10,519 nt of DNA from JBECKQ01 sp040235375 (GCA_040235375.1 JBECKQ010000126.1:1-10519), one strand, 5' to 3'; positions 1-6,703 are shown, counted from the stretch's first letter. Made by a program: numbers and translations. The notes: generated by a model not told the origin, from the sequence alone.

Positions 1-309
1 AACGAGACCGTGACCGTGACCGACGAAGAGGGCGAGCCTGAAAAAGTAACGCTCGTTCAGGCCGCGAACCACGCCCGCGATGACGCCATGTATGACGCCA
101 ACATTGCCCGCTACGTCTTTCTCGGCATCGTCCTGTTCTTCCTCGTCCTCGTCGTGCTGGCGGACATCGCCTGTCGCGGGCGCATCGGCAGCACGCTGGC
201 CCGCGCGGAAGCGGACGGTAATACGCTCGACACGATCATTGACGCGCCCCACGAGCAGGCTGTGCCACCGCGTAGCTCGCCGGACCGCGAACCTGTGGAG
301 AAGAGTTGA
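1..309 (+). CDS. C-terminal end of a membrane protein, possibly a sodium:solute symporter (5' partial)
   Basis: The reading frame is open to the left edge, so the GTG at position 10 is probably internal and the gene begins outside the window. The visible part has an acidic, polar stretch, then one strongly hydrophobic helix (from about RYVFLGIVLFF to VVLAD), then a hydrophilic tail of about 48 residues that would lie on one side of the membrane. GC-rich third positions support real coding. The TGA stop overlaps the ATG of the next gene, a 60-residue one-helix membrane protein, so the two are translationally coupled. Large sodium:solute symporters are often followed by such a tiny membrane protein, and that context is the only basis for the symporter suggestion. 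No catalytic or transport motif lies in the visible part. It could be the end of any polytopic membrane protein. Confidence 0.6.
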   Translation, partial: NETVTVTDEEGEPEKVTLVQAANHARDDAMYDANIARYVFLGIVLFFLVLVVLADIACRGRIGSTLARAEADGNTLDTIIDAPHEQAVPPRSSPDREPVEKS

Positions 310-1190
310 TGGACATCCCGGCACTGATCGCCCAGGCGGCCGAACAGCAGGTTCATCTCTCGCTGGCCGGCGCCGTCGTGATGATCTTCAGCATGTCCCT
401 GGTGCTCGGCCTGACCGGGTACTGCTTCTACCGCATCTTTCGCCCCGACAGACCCGGCCCGGACGGCACGTACAAACGGCCGGATTTCTGATCGCCTGTC
501 TGCGTATTTTCCGTGTCGCGCCAGCCGGGCGTGGCGCGGTGCGTCCCGAGGCGATGGACTTCCGGCGGGAATGGTCGACGGCTCGGGCTCGGCGGGAATA
601 GTCGTGGGCGCGACCTCGGCGGGAGCCGTCGTCGGCGTGGGCCCGGCGGGGGCAATCGCGGGGATGCGCTCAGCGATCGACGCGCGCCAGCCGGCGACGA
701 CCGCTTCGATCTCCGTCCGCTCGGCGTGTCCCCAGAAATCCAGCGATTCGGGCATACCCACTTTCGAAAGACGGGCCAGTACCAGCGCAAGCCTGCGGCG
801 CTGCGGGCCACTGTCATTCCTGACCAGTTCGTCGAGAAGCGCTTCGATCGCTTCCGGACGCAGCGTGCCAAGCGCTTCGGTGCAAATGGACTTCAGTTGA
901 TCGACCTTCGTCGTGGCGGCGACGATGGCCACAAAACGTGCGGTGGATCGCCGGTCTTGGCATGTCTCCAGAATCCCGTCGAGGCACGCCGTGCGAATCC
1001 GCGCGGTCAATGCTCCCGTGCGAGGGGCGGTAAGAATCTCGCGGAGCCGCGACTCCTTGCCCTCGATTTTGCGCGTGCGAAGATATTGCAAACCGGCCAG
1101 AAGCTCTTCCTCCTTCGCCTGGCCGTCATCGATGGCCGCCAGGTATTTCTCGCGAGCATACTTGTCAAACTGGACGACGTTCTGCCGCAT
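111..1190 (-). CDS. Alpha-helical, HEAT-like hypothetical protein with Pro/Thr/Ala-rich tail
   Basis: The ORF gives about 359 residues from the ATG at 1190, chosen because GGAGG lies 5 bases upstream. An in-frame ATG at 1217 has no Shine-Dalgarno sequence. Residues 1-178 are almost entirely predicted helix with paired-helix periodicity (for example RPEAIEALLDELVRN and RRRLALVLARLSKVG), resembling HEAT/armadillo repeats, so a protein-binding scaffold is plausible. Residues 179-215 are low complexity (TTIPAEPEPSTIPAG), like a linker. No signal peptide is visible. After about residue 233 the frame runs antisense to the two plus-strand membrane genes and loses any protein-like character, so the true C-terminus may be nearer 500 or a frameshift may be present. 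It lies downstream of, and in the same frame as, a thioredoxin-like ORF, separated by a TGA at 1239-1241. Function unknown. Confidence 0.55.
   Translation of the reverse strand: MRQNVVQFDKYAREKYLAAIDDGQAKEEELLAGLQYLRTRKIEGKESRLREILTAPRTGALTARIRTACLDGILETCQDRRSTARFVAIVAATTKVDQLKSICTEALGTLRPEAIEALLDELVRNDSGPQRRRLALVLARLSKVGMPESLDFWGHAERTEIEAVVAGWRASIAERIPAIAPAGPTPTTAPAEVAPTTIPAEPEPSTIPAGSPSPRDAPRHARLARHGKYADRRSEIRPFVRAVRAGSVGAKDAVEAVPGQAEHQGHAEDHHDGAGQREMNLLFGRLGDQCRDVHQLFSTGSRSGELRGGTACSWGASMIVSSVLPSASARASVLPMRPRQAMSASTTRTRKNRTMPRKT
309..491 (+). CDS. Small single-helix membrane protein, putative transporter accessory subunit
   Basis: This is a 60-residue protein. A short amphipathic N-terminus (MDIPALIAQAAEQQ) is followed by one transmembrane helix (about residues 18-40, from LSLAGAVVMIF to GYCFYRIF) and a basic, proline-rich tail ending KRPDF. 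The ATG at 309 is preferred over the TTG three bases earlier because GGAG at 297-300 is 8 bases away. The ATG overlaps the upstream TGA, so the two proteins are probably made in fixed proportion. Positively charged residues after the helix predict a cytoplasmic C-terminus. Tiny proteins of this shape commonly follow symporter genes, where they are thought to help assembly or stability; that role here is inferred. I do not recognise a named family. The 3' part of the minus-strand ORF that ends at 111 runs antisense through it. Confidence 0.65.
   Translation: MDIPALIAQAAEQQVHLSLAGAVVMIFSMSLVLGLTGYCFYRIFRPDRPGPDGTYKRPDF
517..538. terminator. Hairpin between convergent genes, weak terminator candidate
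   Basis: A 7-bp stem (CGCGCCA/TGGCGCG) with an 8-base loop lies 25 bases after the stop of the small membrane protein gene. No T-run follows on either strand, so intrinsic termination would be weak. The minus-strand ORF reads straight through it. Confidence 0.25.
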
Positions 1191-1238
1191 GTAGTCCTCC
1201 GCGGCGCCCGGCCGCATGCGCCAAACGCGCGGAGGCCG

Positions 1239-1658
1239 TCAGCGGAATCCGGGCTTGCAGCGGAGCACCGTCTGAAGCGTGCTGACCGACTGGGTATCGA
1301 CGGCGACCAGGTCGAACGGAGAAATTGTTCGCAGCCCGCCCTCTTCGATAATGCCGAGCTGGGCCGCGAAGCCGGCATAGCGCGGCATCGGTAGAATCAC
1401 GACGACCGCCTGTTGCAGCACATCCCGCGAAACGCCCCCGACACTGCTGTCGTAGTAGCTTCTGACCTGCAATCGACCGAAGGGAGTTTCCGGAAGGAAG
1501 TGGAGCACCAACGGCTTGCACTCGTCCTGGGCGATCCTCTGGGCCTGCTTGGCCTGCCTGTGCGTAAAGTAGTTGGGGCGCACCGGCCCGGCGGCGATGA
1601 CGTCAGCGGCAGCGATGAGAAATCCCAGGCCCGAGCATATCAGCAGTCTGCGCAACAA
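1239..1658 (-). CDS. Secreted thioredoxin-like protein without a CxxC motif
   Basis: This is a 139-residue protein. A basic start (LRR) and hydrophobic core, then AADVIAAG, form a signal peptide cleaved near residue 22. The mature part has the layout of a thioredoxin-like domain: an amphipathic helix (RQAKQAQRIAQDECKP), a beta strand (PLVLHFLP) and later strands (VVVILPMP, FDLVAVD). The position of the usual WCxxC redox motif holds ETPFG instead, so thiol-disulfide activity is not expected; the fold itself is inferred from pattern only. The start is a TTG (1658, or the adjacent TTG at 1655); GGAGG lies about 11 bases upstream and a promoter candidate ends about 39 bases upstream. The ORF ends with TGA and the HEAT-like ORF continues in the same frame, so these may be two operon genes or one interrupted gene. 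Likely periplasmic. Confidence 0.6.
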   Translation of the reverse strand: MLRRLLICSGLGFLIAAADVIAAGPVRPNYFTHRQAKQAQRIAQDECKPLVLHFLPETPFGRLQVRSYYDSSVGGVSRDVLQQAVVVILPMPRYAGFAAQLGIIEEGGLRTISPFDLVAVDTQSVSTLQTVLRCKPGFR

Positions 1659-1696
1659 GGGTGTGCCGCCCTCCTTCCTTTGGACTGCTTCGGTCG

Positions 1697-1725
1697 ATGC
1701 TAAGTTTCCGTTGATTGTTATTCAA
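1697..1725 (-). promoter_or_regulatory. Promoter candidate for the thioredoxin-like gene
   Basis: On the minus strand, TTGAAT (1720-1725) and TAGCAT (1697-1702) are separated by exactly 17 bases, each matching 4 of 6 sigma-70 consensus positions. It predicts a 5' leader of roughly 30 bases that contains the GGAGG site. I see no equally good promoter for the divergent importer operon in this 217-base gap. Confidence 0.35.
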
Positions 1726-1875
1726 GCGGGAAAACAACGGAGTTTGGCGACTGCTCCTGCATACACCGCGCGGCCCATCGCCCGTAGCGGCGCCGTCAGC
1801 TTGACCGCCCTGCCGCCCGGGCCACAATGCGCAGCGCCGCGGGAATCCACCCGCCGCACGATCAGGGAGCATCGC

Positions 1876-2790
1876 TTGTTGGCTTACCGGACGATTGCCC
1901 TTACGCTCGCGCTGCTGTGTTCAGCGACGGCTGCATCCGCTGCCCCCCGGACATCCCTCGAGCCTCGGGCGGCGCACGAGCACGCGCCCGCGACGCCGCA
2001 ACGGATCGTCACGTTGGCGCCGAGCACGGCCGAAAATTTGTTTGCCATCGGCGCCGGTGACCGTGTCGTGGGAGTCGGCGACTTCACCACCTATCCACCA
2101 GAAGCTGCCAAGCTCCCGAAAGTTGGCGGGCTTCGCGACCCCGACCTCGAAGCGATCATCGCCCTCCGGCCGGATCTCGTCATCATCCGCGGCAAAAGCG
2201 AACAGGTCGAACGGCTCTGTCGAACCAGCGGCATCGCCGTTGTCGAGGACAAAACCGACTCGTTCGACAGCATCTTCGAGACCGTGCACGAGCTGGGCGA
2301 CCTCGTCGGCGAACCGGACAAGGCGACCGAGCTGATCGCCGATATGCGGGGGCGGCTGGCGAGCATTCGCTCGGCTGCCGATGGTCAACCACGGCCACGA
2401 ATGCTGTTCACGCTGCGCAGCCCGGACCGCCTGGCCAACATCACGACTGTGGCGGACGGCTCGTACCTGGCGAAAGTCATCGAGCTCGCCGGCGGACAAA
2501 ATGTCTTCGGCGAATTGGACGTGGCCTATCCCCAAGTCGCCCTCGAGGAGATCATCGCCCGCCGGCCGGATGTGGTCATCGAGGCCTTCCCCGGCCTCGA
2601 TCTGGACGCCGCGACCAGGCGGCGATTGCTGGATCAATGGCGGGCGGCGGGATTCAAGCAGCTCGCTGACGAGGGCCGCATCCACTTCCTTGCCGACGAC
2701 TACGTCCTCATCCCGTCGCCACGCGTCGTCCTGCTTGCGGAGAACCTCCACAACATCTTTAGCGGTGGATCGGGCACCAGTGGGCACTGA
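1876..2790 (+). CDS. btuF: Periplasmic substrate-binding protein of a cobalamin/iron-chelate ABC importer (BtuF-like)
   Basis: This is a 304-residue protein. The TTG at 1876 is chosen because AGGGAG (1864-1869) lies 6 bases upstream and a clean signal peptide follows (RTIALTLALLC, cleavage after SASA at about 22). There is no lipobox cysteine, so it should be a soluble periplasmic protein. The mature part matches the helical-backbone metal-receptor family (type III binding proteins): RIVTLAPSTAENLFAIGAGDRVVGV at 43-67, YPPEAAKLPKVGG at 73-85, LEAIIALRPDLVI at 91-103 and the second-lobe LEEIIARRPDVVIE at 223-236. Glu76 and Glu236 sit where family members carry the surface glutamates that dock onto permease arginines. 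The family binds vitamin B12, ferric siderophores or haem; the YPPEA/KVGG pattern favours B12, but the substrate is not proven. First gene of a three-gene operon; the frame is open further upstream but looks non-coding there. Confidence 0.85.
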   Translation: MLAYRTIALTLALLCSATAASAAPRTSLEPRAAHEHAPATPQRIVTLAPSTAENLFAIGAGDRVVGVGDFTTYPPEAAKLPKVGGLRDPDLEAIIALRPDLVIIRGKSEQVERLCRTSGIAVVEDKTDSFDSIFETVHELGDLVGEPDKATELIADMRGRLASIRSAADGQPRPRMLFTLRSPDRLANITTVADGSYLAKVIELAGGQNVFGELDVAYPQVALEEIIARRPDVVIEAFPGLDLDAATRRRLLDQWRAAGFKQLADEGRIHFLADDYVLIPSPRVVLLAENLHNIFSGGSGTSGH

Positions 2791-3607
2791 CGAGTCGACC
2801 ATCCTTCGCGCTCGCGGCATTCGCTACGGTTTCGACGCCGCGGCCGACTTCCTCGGCCCGGTCAATCTGGACCTGAAGGCCGGCACGTTCGCCGCCATCG
2901 TCGGACCGAATGGGGCCGGCAAGTCCACGCTCATGCGCCTGCTGGCAGGCCTGCGCAAGCCACGGGCGGGTTTGATTCACCTGGCCGACCGGGCAATCGA
3001 GCAAATGCGACCGATTGAACGCGCCCGCTTGCTCGCATTCCTGCCCCAGCGGCCGCTCGCGCCGCTGTCCGCGACGGTCGAGGAGATCGTGCGCCTGGGC
3101 CGGTTTCCGCATCGGCCGCTTCGGCTGTTCGAGTCCGCCGGCGATCTCGCCGTCGTCCGCAGCGTCATGGAGGAGACGCAGACGGCCGGTCTTTCGCACC
3201 GCACCATGGAGACGCTGTCCGGCGGCGAGGCCCAACGCGTACACCTGGCCGCAGCACTCGCCCAGCGGCCCCGCGTGCTGATGCTCGACGAGCCCACCGC
3301 GGACCTCGACGTGCACCATCAGATCGCGATCTTCGCCGCCCTGCGCGATTGGGCGCGAAACAACGGACTGGCCGTTCTGGCCGTAACACACGACCTGAAT
3401 CTCGCGTCACGGTTTTGCGATGACGTGACACTGCTCGACACCGGAAAGGTGGTCGCCCAGGGCCCGCCGGCGGACGTGCTGACACCGGCCACCCTCGAGC
3501 CGGTCTACCGCGTTACGTTCATCTCGACGCGGCAGCCGGGCATCCCCCAGCCGCTACTTGTCGCCTGGGACGTGACTGCTCCGGCTGATGGGAGGCCTTC
3601 ATCGTGA
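2780..3607 (+). CDS. btuD: ABC transporter ATPase subunit, BtuD/FecE type
   Basis: This is a 275-residue ATPase that powers import by ATP hydrolysis on the cytoplasmic face of the permease. All core motifs are present: Walker A GPNGAGKST (42-50), Q-loop Gln90 (FLPQ), signature LSGGE (146-150), Walker B VLMLDE (166-171) with catalytic Glu171, D-loop ADLD and H-loop His204 (THDLN). Length and spacing are typical of the iron-chelate/B12 subfamily, and the stretch EEIVRLGRFPH after the Q-loop is characteristic of it. The GTG at 2780 is preferred, with a GGTGGA-like site 10 bases upstream; it overlaps the 3' end of the binding-protein gene by 11 bases. A GTG at 2765 is a poorer alternative. Its TGA overlaps the permease GTG. 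B12 versus siderophore use cannot be settled from the ATPase. Confidence 0.88.
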   Translation: MGTDESTILRARGIRYGFDAAADFLGPVNLDLKAGTFAAIVGPNGAGKSTLMRLLAGLRKPRAGLIHLADRAIEQMRPIERARLLAFLPQRPLAPLSATVEEIVRLGRFPHRPLRLFESAGDLAVVRSVMEETQTAGLSHRTMETLSGGEAQRVHLAAALAQRPRVLMLDEPTADLDVHHQIAIFAALRDWARNNGLAVLAVTHDLNLASRFCDDVTLLDTGKVVAQGPPADVLTPATLEPVYRVTFISTRQPGIPQPLLVAWDVTAPADGRPSS

Positions 3608-4671
3608 GCCGCGCCCTGACGCCTCAACGCTTCGCCGCTGTGCTCGTGGTCTGCCTGTTGCTCCTTGCGGCGGCGCTGGCGGTCAGTCCCGGTATCGGCA
3701 CGCAGCGCTCGCTGGTGGGCGTCGCCGACGCCTGGAAGGCGTGGGCCGCCGGCGATCAATATTCGATCGCCTATCGCATCGGCTTCGGGCTTCGCTTCCC
3801 GCGGGCGGTAAAGGCCCTGGTCGTCGGGGCGGTGCTCGCTTTGTGCGGGGCGGTCTTTCAGACGCTCTTCCGCAATCCGCTGGCCACCCCGTACACGCTG
3901 GGCATCGCCGGTGGCGCGTCGCTCGGCGCCCTCATCGTCTTCCAGACTGGCTGGGTCGTGAGCGTCGCGTATCTGTCATCAGTAACGATCGGGGCGTTCG
4001 TCGGCGCCATGGCCGTCCTCGCGGTCGTAACCATCATGGCCCGCAGCTCCGCCCGCCTGTCGGGCAACACGCTGCTGCTCGCCGGCGTGACCATCGGCTT
4101 CTTCTGCTCGGGCATGATGATGTTCGTGACCTACCTGGCCGACGTGCGCGAGACGTTCGCCATCGTACGCTGGATGATGGGCAGCCTCGATACGGTCTTC
4201 ATGAGTGAGCTGGCGCCGATTCTACCCATTGTGATCGTTGTGGTCGTCGTACTGCTCGCCCAGGCGAACAAGCTCAACCAGTTCGAAGTGGGAGCCGATA
4301 TCGCCGCCTCGCGCGGCGTCCGCGTCGAGCGCCTGCAAGTGGTGTGCATACTACTCGGCTCGCTCGGCGTCGCCGCGGTCGTATCACTCTGCGGCCCGAT
4401 CGGCTTCGTCGGCTTGATCATTCCGCACCTGACACGGCTGTTCACCGGCCGCGATCACCGCATCGTCCTGCCCGCGACCGCCCTGCTCGGCGCAGTCTTC
4501 CTGATCGGCTGCGACTTTCTGACCTCGCTCGTGCCGGCCTGGTACGGCCACCTCGCCGGCCGCGCCACCACCGCCGCCCAGCTCCCCATCGGGGTCATGA
4601 CCGCCATCATCGGCACGCCGGTCTTCCTCGTCATGCTCGGCTGGCGATTTCGCAACGCAAACGCGAGTTAG
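3604..4671 (+). CDS. btuC: ABC transporter permease, FecCD/BtuC family
   Basis: This is a 355-residue inner-membrane permease with nine to ten hydrophobic segments. Family landmarks are FRFPRA-like RFPRAVKALVVGAVLALCGAV before RNPLATP (90-96), the cytoplasmic loop ADIAASRGV (231-239) that meets the ATPase, and CGPIGFVGLIIPHLTRL (263-279) followed by the conserved PATALLGAVFL. The GTG at 3604 overlaps the upstream TGA (GTGA), and GGGAGG at 3590-3595 lies 8 bases away. It is expected to act as a homodimer with two copies of the ATPase and the periplasmic binding protein. The gene order binding protein-ATPase-permease and the overlapping ends show one translation-coupled operon. No TonB receptor, cobalamin enzyme or siderophore gene is in the window to fix the substrate, so the symbol is a best guess within the family. 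Confidence 0.87.
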   Translation: MSRALTPQRFAAVLVVCLLLLAAALAVSPGIGTQRSLVGVADAWKAWAAGDQYSIAYRIGFGLRFPRAVKALVVGAVLALCGAVFQTLFRNPLATPYTLGIAGGASLGALIVFQTGWVVSVAYLSSVTIGAFVGAMAVLAVVTIMARSSARLSGNTLLLAGVTIGFFCSGMMMFVTYLADVRETFAIVRWMMGSLDTVFMSELAPILPIVIVVVVVLLAQANKLNQFEVGADIAASRGVRVERLQVVCILLGSLGVAAVVSLCGPIGFVGLIIPHLTRLFTGRDHRIVLPATALLGAVFLIGCDFLTSLVPAWYGHLAGRATTAAQLPIGVMTAIIGTPVFLVMLGWRFRNANAS

Positions 4672-4851
4672 CGCGTTCCTCCCACCATCGGCTGCTCAAC
4701 GATCCACACGGGCTTTGCGCAATTTCGCGCTGCTTCACGGCCTATCGACCTGATTACGCCCAGTGTGCAATGACACAGTTGGCCGGACGCATCGCTCCCC
4801 ACGCGCGGCCAGCGATAGCACCGCAGACACCGAAAGCTCAACGTGGGCGCT

Positions 4852-5256
4852 CTATGGCAAACGGACCTGGTCGTCTTTGCAAAGCGGCCCGGTCGGTTTG
4901 CAGCCTGTGTCCACCAACTCTACTTTCGGGTTCGGGTCCTCACCACCACCCGGTACCATCGTACACTGGTTGTCTATGCACGCTTGCTTGACCGTCCTTT
5001 TGTTACACGGAGCGTCCATAATATTGGCCCTGCCGGCTACTTCAGCACGCTCGCGTTCATAAAGGGTATCGTAGGTAATCATCGTGCGATAGCACACTAC
5101 ATCACCGCACTGCACCGGTTCGAGGTTCATGTCCGTCCCGCATTTGCCGATTGACTTGCGGTTGTAGCAGATTTTCTCTGGCGGATCAGAGGGAGGCACA
5201 TCCTGTGCAAAAACCGCAAGACCGACACCGCAGCCCACTGAGCCGACTGCCAGCAA
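4852..5256 (-). CDS. Secreted cysteine-rich hypothetical protein with a disrupted or misplaced start
   Basis: The uninterrupted ORF codes for 134 residues from a TTG. It begins inside a hydrophobic signal sequence (LLAVGSVGCGVGLAVFA, cleavage before QDVPP). The mature part, about 117 residues, has nine cysteines (30, 39, 50, 55, 84, 93, 98, 119, 126), suggesting a disulfide-stabilised exported protein. I recognise no family. The TTG has no nearby Shine-Dalgarno sequence. In the same frame a basic stretch RRRTVRGW precedes it, and beyond a TGA at 5287-5289 lies an ATG (5323-5325) with GAGGAGG 11 bases upstream. A second ATG (5298-5300), with GGAG 9 bases upstream, is in another frame. Hence the 5' end may carry a nonsense or frameshift change, or initiation is unusual. 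It follows the larger secreted gene on the same strand, probably co-transcribed, in DNA of lower GC content. Confidence 0.6.
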   Translation of the reverse strand: MLAVGSVGCGVGLAVFAQDVPPSDPPEKICYNRKSIGKCGTDMNLEPVQCGDVVCYRTMITYDTLYERERAEVAGRANIMDAPCNKRTVKQACIDNQCTMVPGGGEDPNPKVELVDTGCKPTGPLCKDDQVRLP

Positions 5257-5416
5257 GCCGAGCCAACCGCGAACTGTCCTTCTTCTTCAAGCTTCAACAT
5301 CGTTCTCGACTCCGGATACTAACATTTGTTGTAATGCCTCCTCGCACGCTCGCGGTACCGACGCAAACGGCTTGCTCATTCCATCTTGCCCCGATCGAAT
5401 AAGCCGTCGAGTCGCC

Positions 5417-6334
5417 TCATTCCTGGTCGATCAGCCCGGACTCCGTCGTCATGATGAGGCCGTTCTGCTTTGTAAAAAGCTTGTGAACCTCGACGTGTGC
5501 ATATCCGTGCTGCCCCCAATGTGGTGGCTCGAATACCGAACGCAAGGAACTGATCGCCGGTTCAGGTTTGACGATGATCGCGCGGTATTCGTATACCGCC
5601 TGCTTGTCCTCCGCGAAACTCCGAACAAGGGTAGCTCCCCCCGGAACCCACCGGTTTTCGACTTCGTGGATGTTGTGGAATGTCCACGCGTATGTGCTGT
5701 CGTCGTAGTTCTCTGGGAAACCGCCGCGCTGATCGTACACCGGCAGAAGTCTGCCGCGGAAACGATCGAATGCCATTTCGTGGCGTTTCCCATCGATGTC
5801 AACGGTTGCGCGCACGGGTTCCGAGTCTCGATCGATCGTACGCACGACGACTTCGCTTGTGGCCTTAGCCGGTCCCATCCCCAACCACTCGAGTTCGGCA
5901 AAAGACTGGTTCACGAGGCTGGTGGCCAGTATGGGTCCGTTGTCCTCAACAATGGGGCCGTTGGCTTCGGCTAGGGCCTGTGTGAGCGCATCCCTGTGCC
6001 ACACCGAGAGCGTCTCTTCCTCCACGAGCCACAGTAGGTCCGGCGTCTGCCCGACGAACAGCGGATATCGCAGATCAGACTGAGGAAGGTCGATCTGGGC
6101 ACGCACTCTGCCGAGCGAGTCGATCATAATCGTCCAATGCTGCTCGGCTGTGCCCTTAACGAACTCGACAGTGCCGGCAAATCCCTCAAATGCCGAGTAA
6201 CGAACGGCTTGTTCAACCTCGGTTTGCAGGTCGATCACCTGCCCTTTCGGCGCCGGCGGGCCCGCGGCTGCCGCGCCGAATGCACAGGCCGGCGCCAGCA
6301 GAAACCCGATTACGCACTTAATGGCTGATCGCAT
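5417..6334 (-). CDS. Secreted hypothetical protein, possibly LolA-like beta-rich
   Basis: This is a 305-residue protein. The ATG at 6334 is chosen because AAGGAG lies 8 bases upstream and a signal peptide follows (MRSAIKCVIGFLLAPACAFG, cleavage in the AAAAG region near 24-26); the ORF is open for another 56 codons upstream but that part looks non-coding. The mature protein alternates short polar beta-like strands (TVEFVKG, HWTIMIDS, RVRAQIDL, SEVVVRTIDR, ATVDIDGKRHEMAF, VYEYRAIIV) with many aromatics, as in LolA/LppX-like lipid-binding periplasmic proteins, but I see no defining motif and that fold is speculative. It ends with a TGA and is followed after about 90-160 bases by the cysteine-rich secreted ORF. 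Its promoter is among the best in the window. GC content is visibly lower than in the importer or sigma genes, which could reflect acquisition. Confidence 0.7.
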   Translation of the reverse strand: MRSAIKCVIGFLLAPACAFGAAAAGPPAPKGQVIDLQTEVEQAVRYSAFEGFAGTVEFVKGTAEQHWTIMIDSLGRVRAQIDLPQSDLRYPLFVGQTPDLLWLVEEETLSVWHRDALTQALAEANGPIVEDNGPILATSLVNQSFAELEWLGMGPAKATSEVVVRTIDRDSEPVRATVDIDGKRHEMAFDRFRGRLLPVYDQRGGFPENYDDSTYAWTFHNIHEVENRWVPGGATLVRSFAEDKQAVYEYRAIIVKPEPAISSLRSVFEPPHWGQHGYAHVEVHKLFTKQNGLIMTTESGLIDQE

Positions 6335-6387
6335 GACCTGATCTCCTTGAGTGGAGCATGAAGTGAAAAATCGACGGCTCGGACTCG

Positions 6388-6414
6388 AATATACACCACA
6401 TCCCCCCCCGTCAA
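6388..6414 (-). promoter_or_regulatory. Promoter of the secreted gene pair with a G8 tract in the spacer
   Basis: On the minus strand, TTGACG (6409-6414) and TATATT (6388-6393) each match 5 of 6 consensus positions. The spacer is only 15 bases and contains eight consecutive Gs (C at 6402-6409 on the plus strand, the last shared with the -35 box). The predicted leader to the ATG at 6334 is about 45 bases. Confidence 0.5.
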
Positions 6415-6581
6415 ATCTCTTCTTCAAGCGGGGACACCCGTGAGCGCCTTGGGAATTCAAGTAACGCTGACGCAGGTGTTCATGAATGTGGGTGGTTGCC
6501 ACCTATCGGGCTCGGGGACGCGCCGGAGCACGCTTGCATGCGGATGTGACGAACCTCGTTGCCTTCGCATCCCGCCGCTGA

Positions 6582-6596
6582 GATCGAACTTCGATC
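6582..6596. promoter_or_regulatory. 15-base dyad, operator-like
   Basis: GATCGAA-C-TTCGATC is a perfect inverted repeat with 7-base arms. It lies between the HDOD terminator and the secreted-gene promoter, about 170 bases upstream of that -35 box. The rest of the 289-base gap 6415-6703 holds only a small GGTGG/CCACC hairpin (6491-6503) and no credible ORF. Its function is unknown; a regulator-binding site is one option. Confidence 0.25.
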
Positions 6597-6620
6597 AGGC
6601 TTGCTTCCCAACAGCCGACG

Positions 6621-6670
6621 CGCAAACAAACAGCGGCCGGCCGAACGCAATCGGCTTGCCGCTATGTTTG
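6621..6670 (-). terminator. Rho-independent terminator of the HDOD gene
   Basis: An extended hairpin pairs AGCGGC (6632-6637) with GCCGCT (6658-6663) and, inside it, GCCGA (6640-6644) with TCGGC (6651-6655) around a 6-base loop. CAAAC/GTTTG extend the base past a two-base bulge. On the minus strand the stem runs into GTTTGTTTG, a T-rich tail. It lies 34 bases beyond the HDOD stop codon. Confidence 0.6.
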
Positions 6671-6703
6671 GAGAACGATTGATTCGACGGCAGCTTGATG
6701 TCG

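Noticed and set aside
1659..1875. Cobalamin riboswitch upstream of the importer operon
   Set aside because: I looked on both strands for the conserved B12-box and core segments and found none.
1573..1875. N-terminal extension of the importer binding protein
   Set aside because: The frame is open, but the signal peptide and AGGGAG site place the start at 1876, and the upstream residues lack protein-like character and run antisense to the thioredoxin-like gene.
6440..6682. Plus-strand ORF of 80 codons in the gap after the HDOD gene
   Set aside because: GTG start with only a weak upstream site, no domain, cysteine/arginine-rich random-looking sequence, and it overlaps the terminator hairpin.
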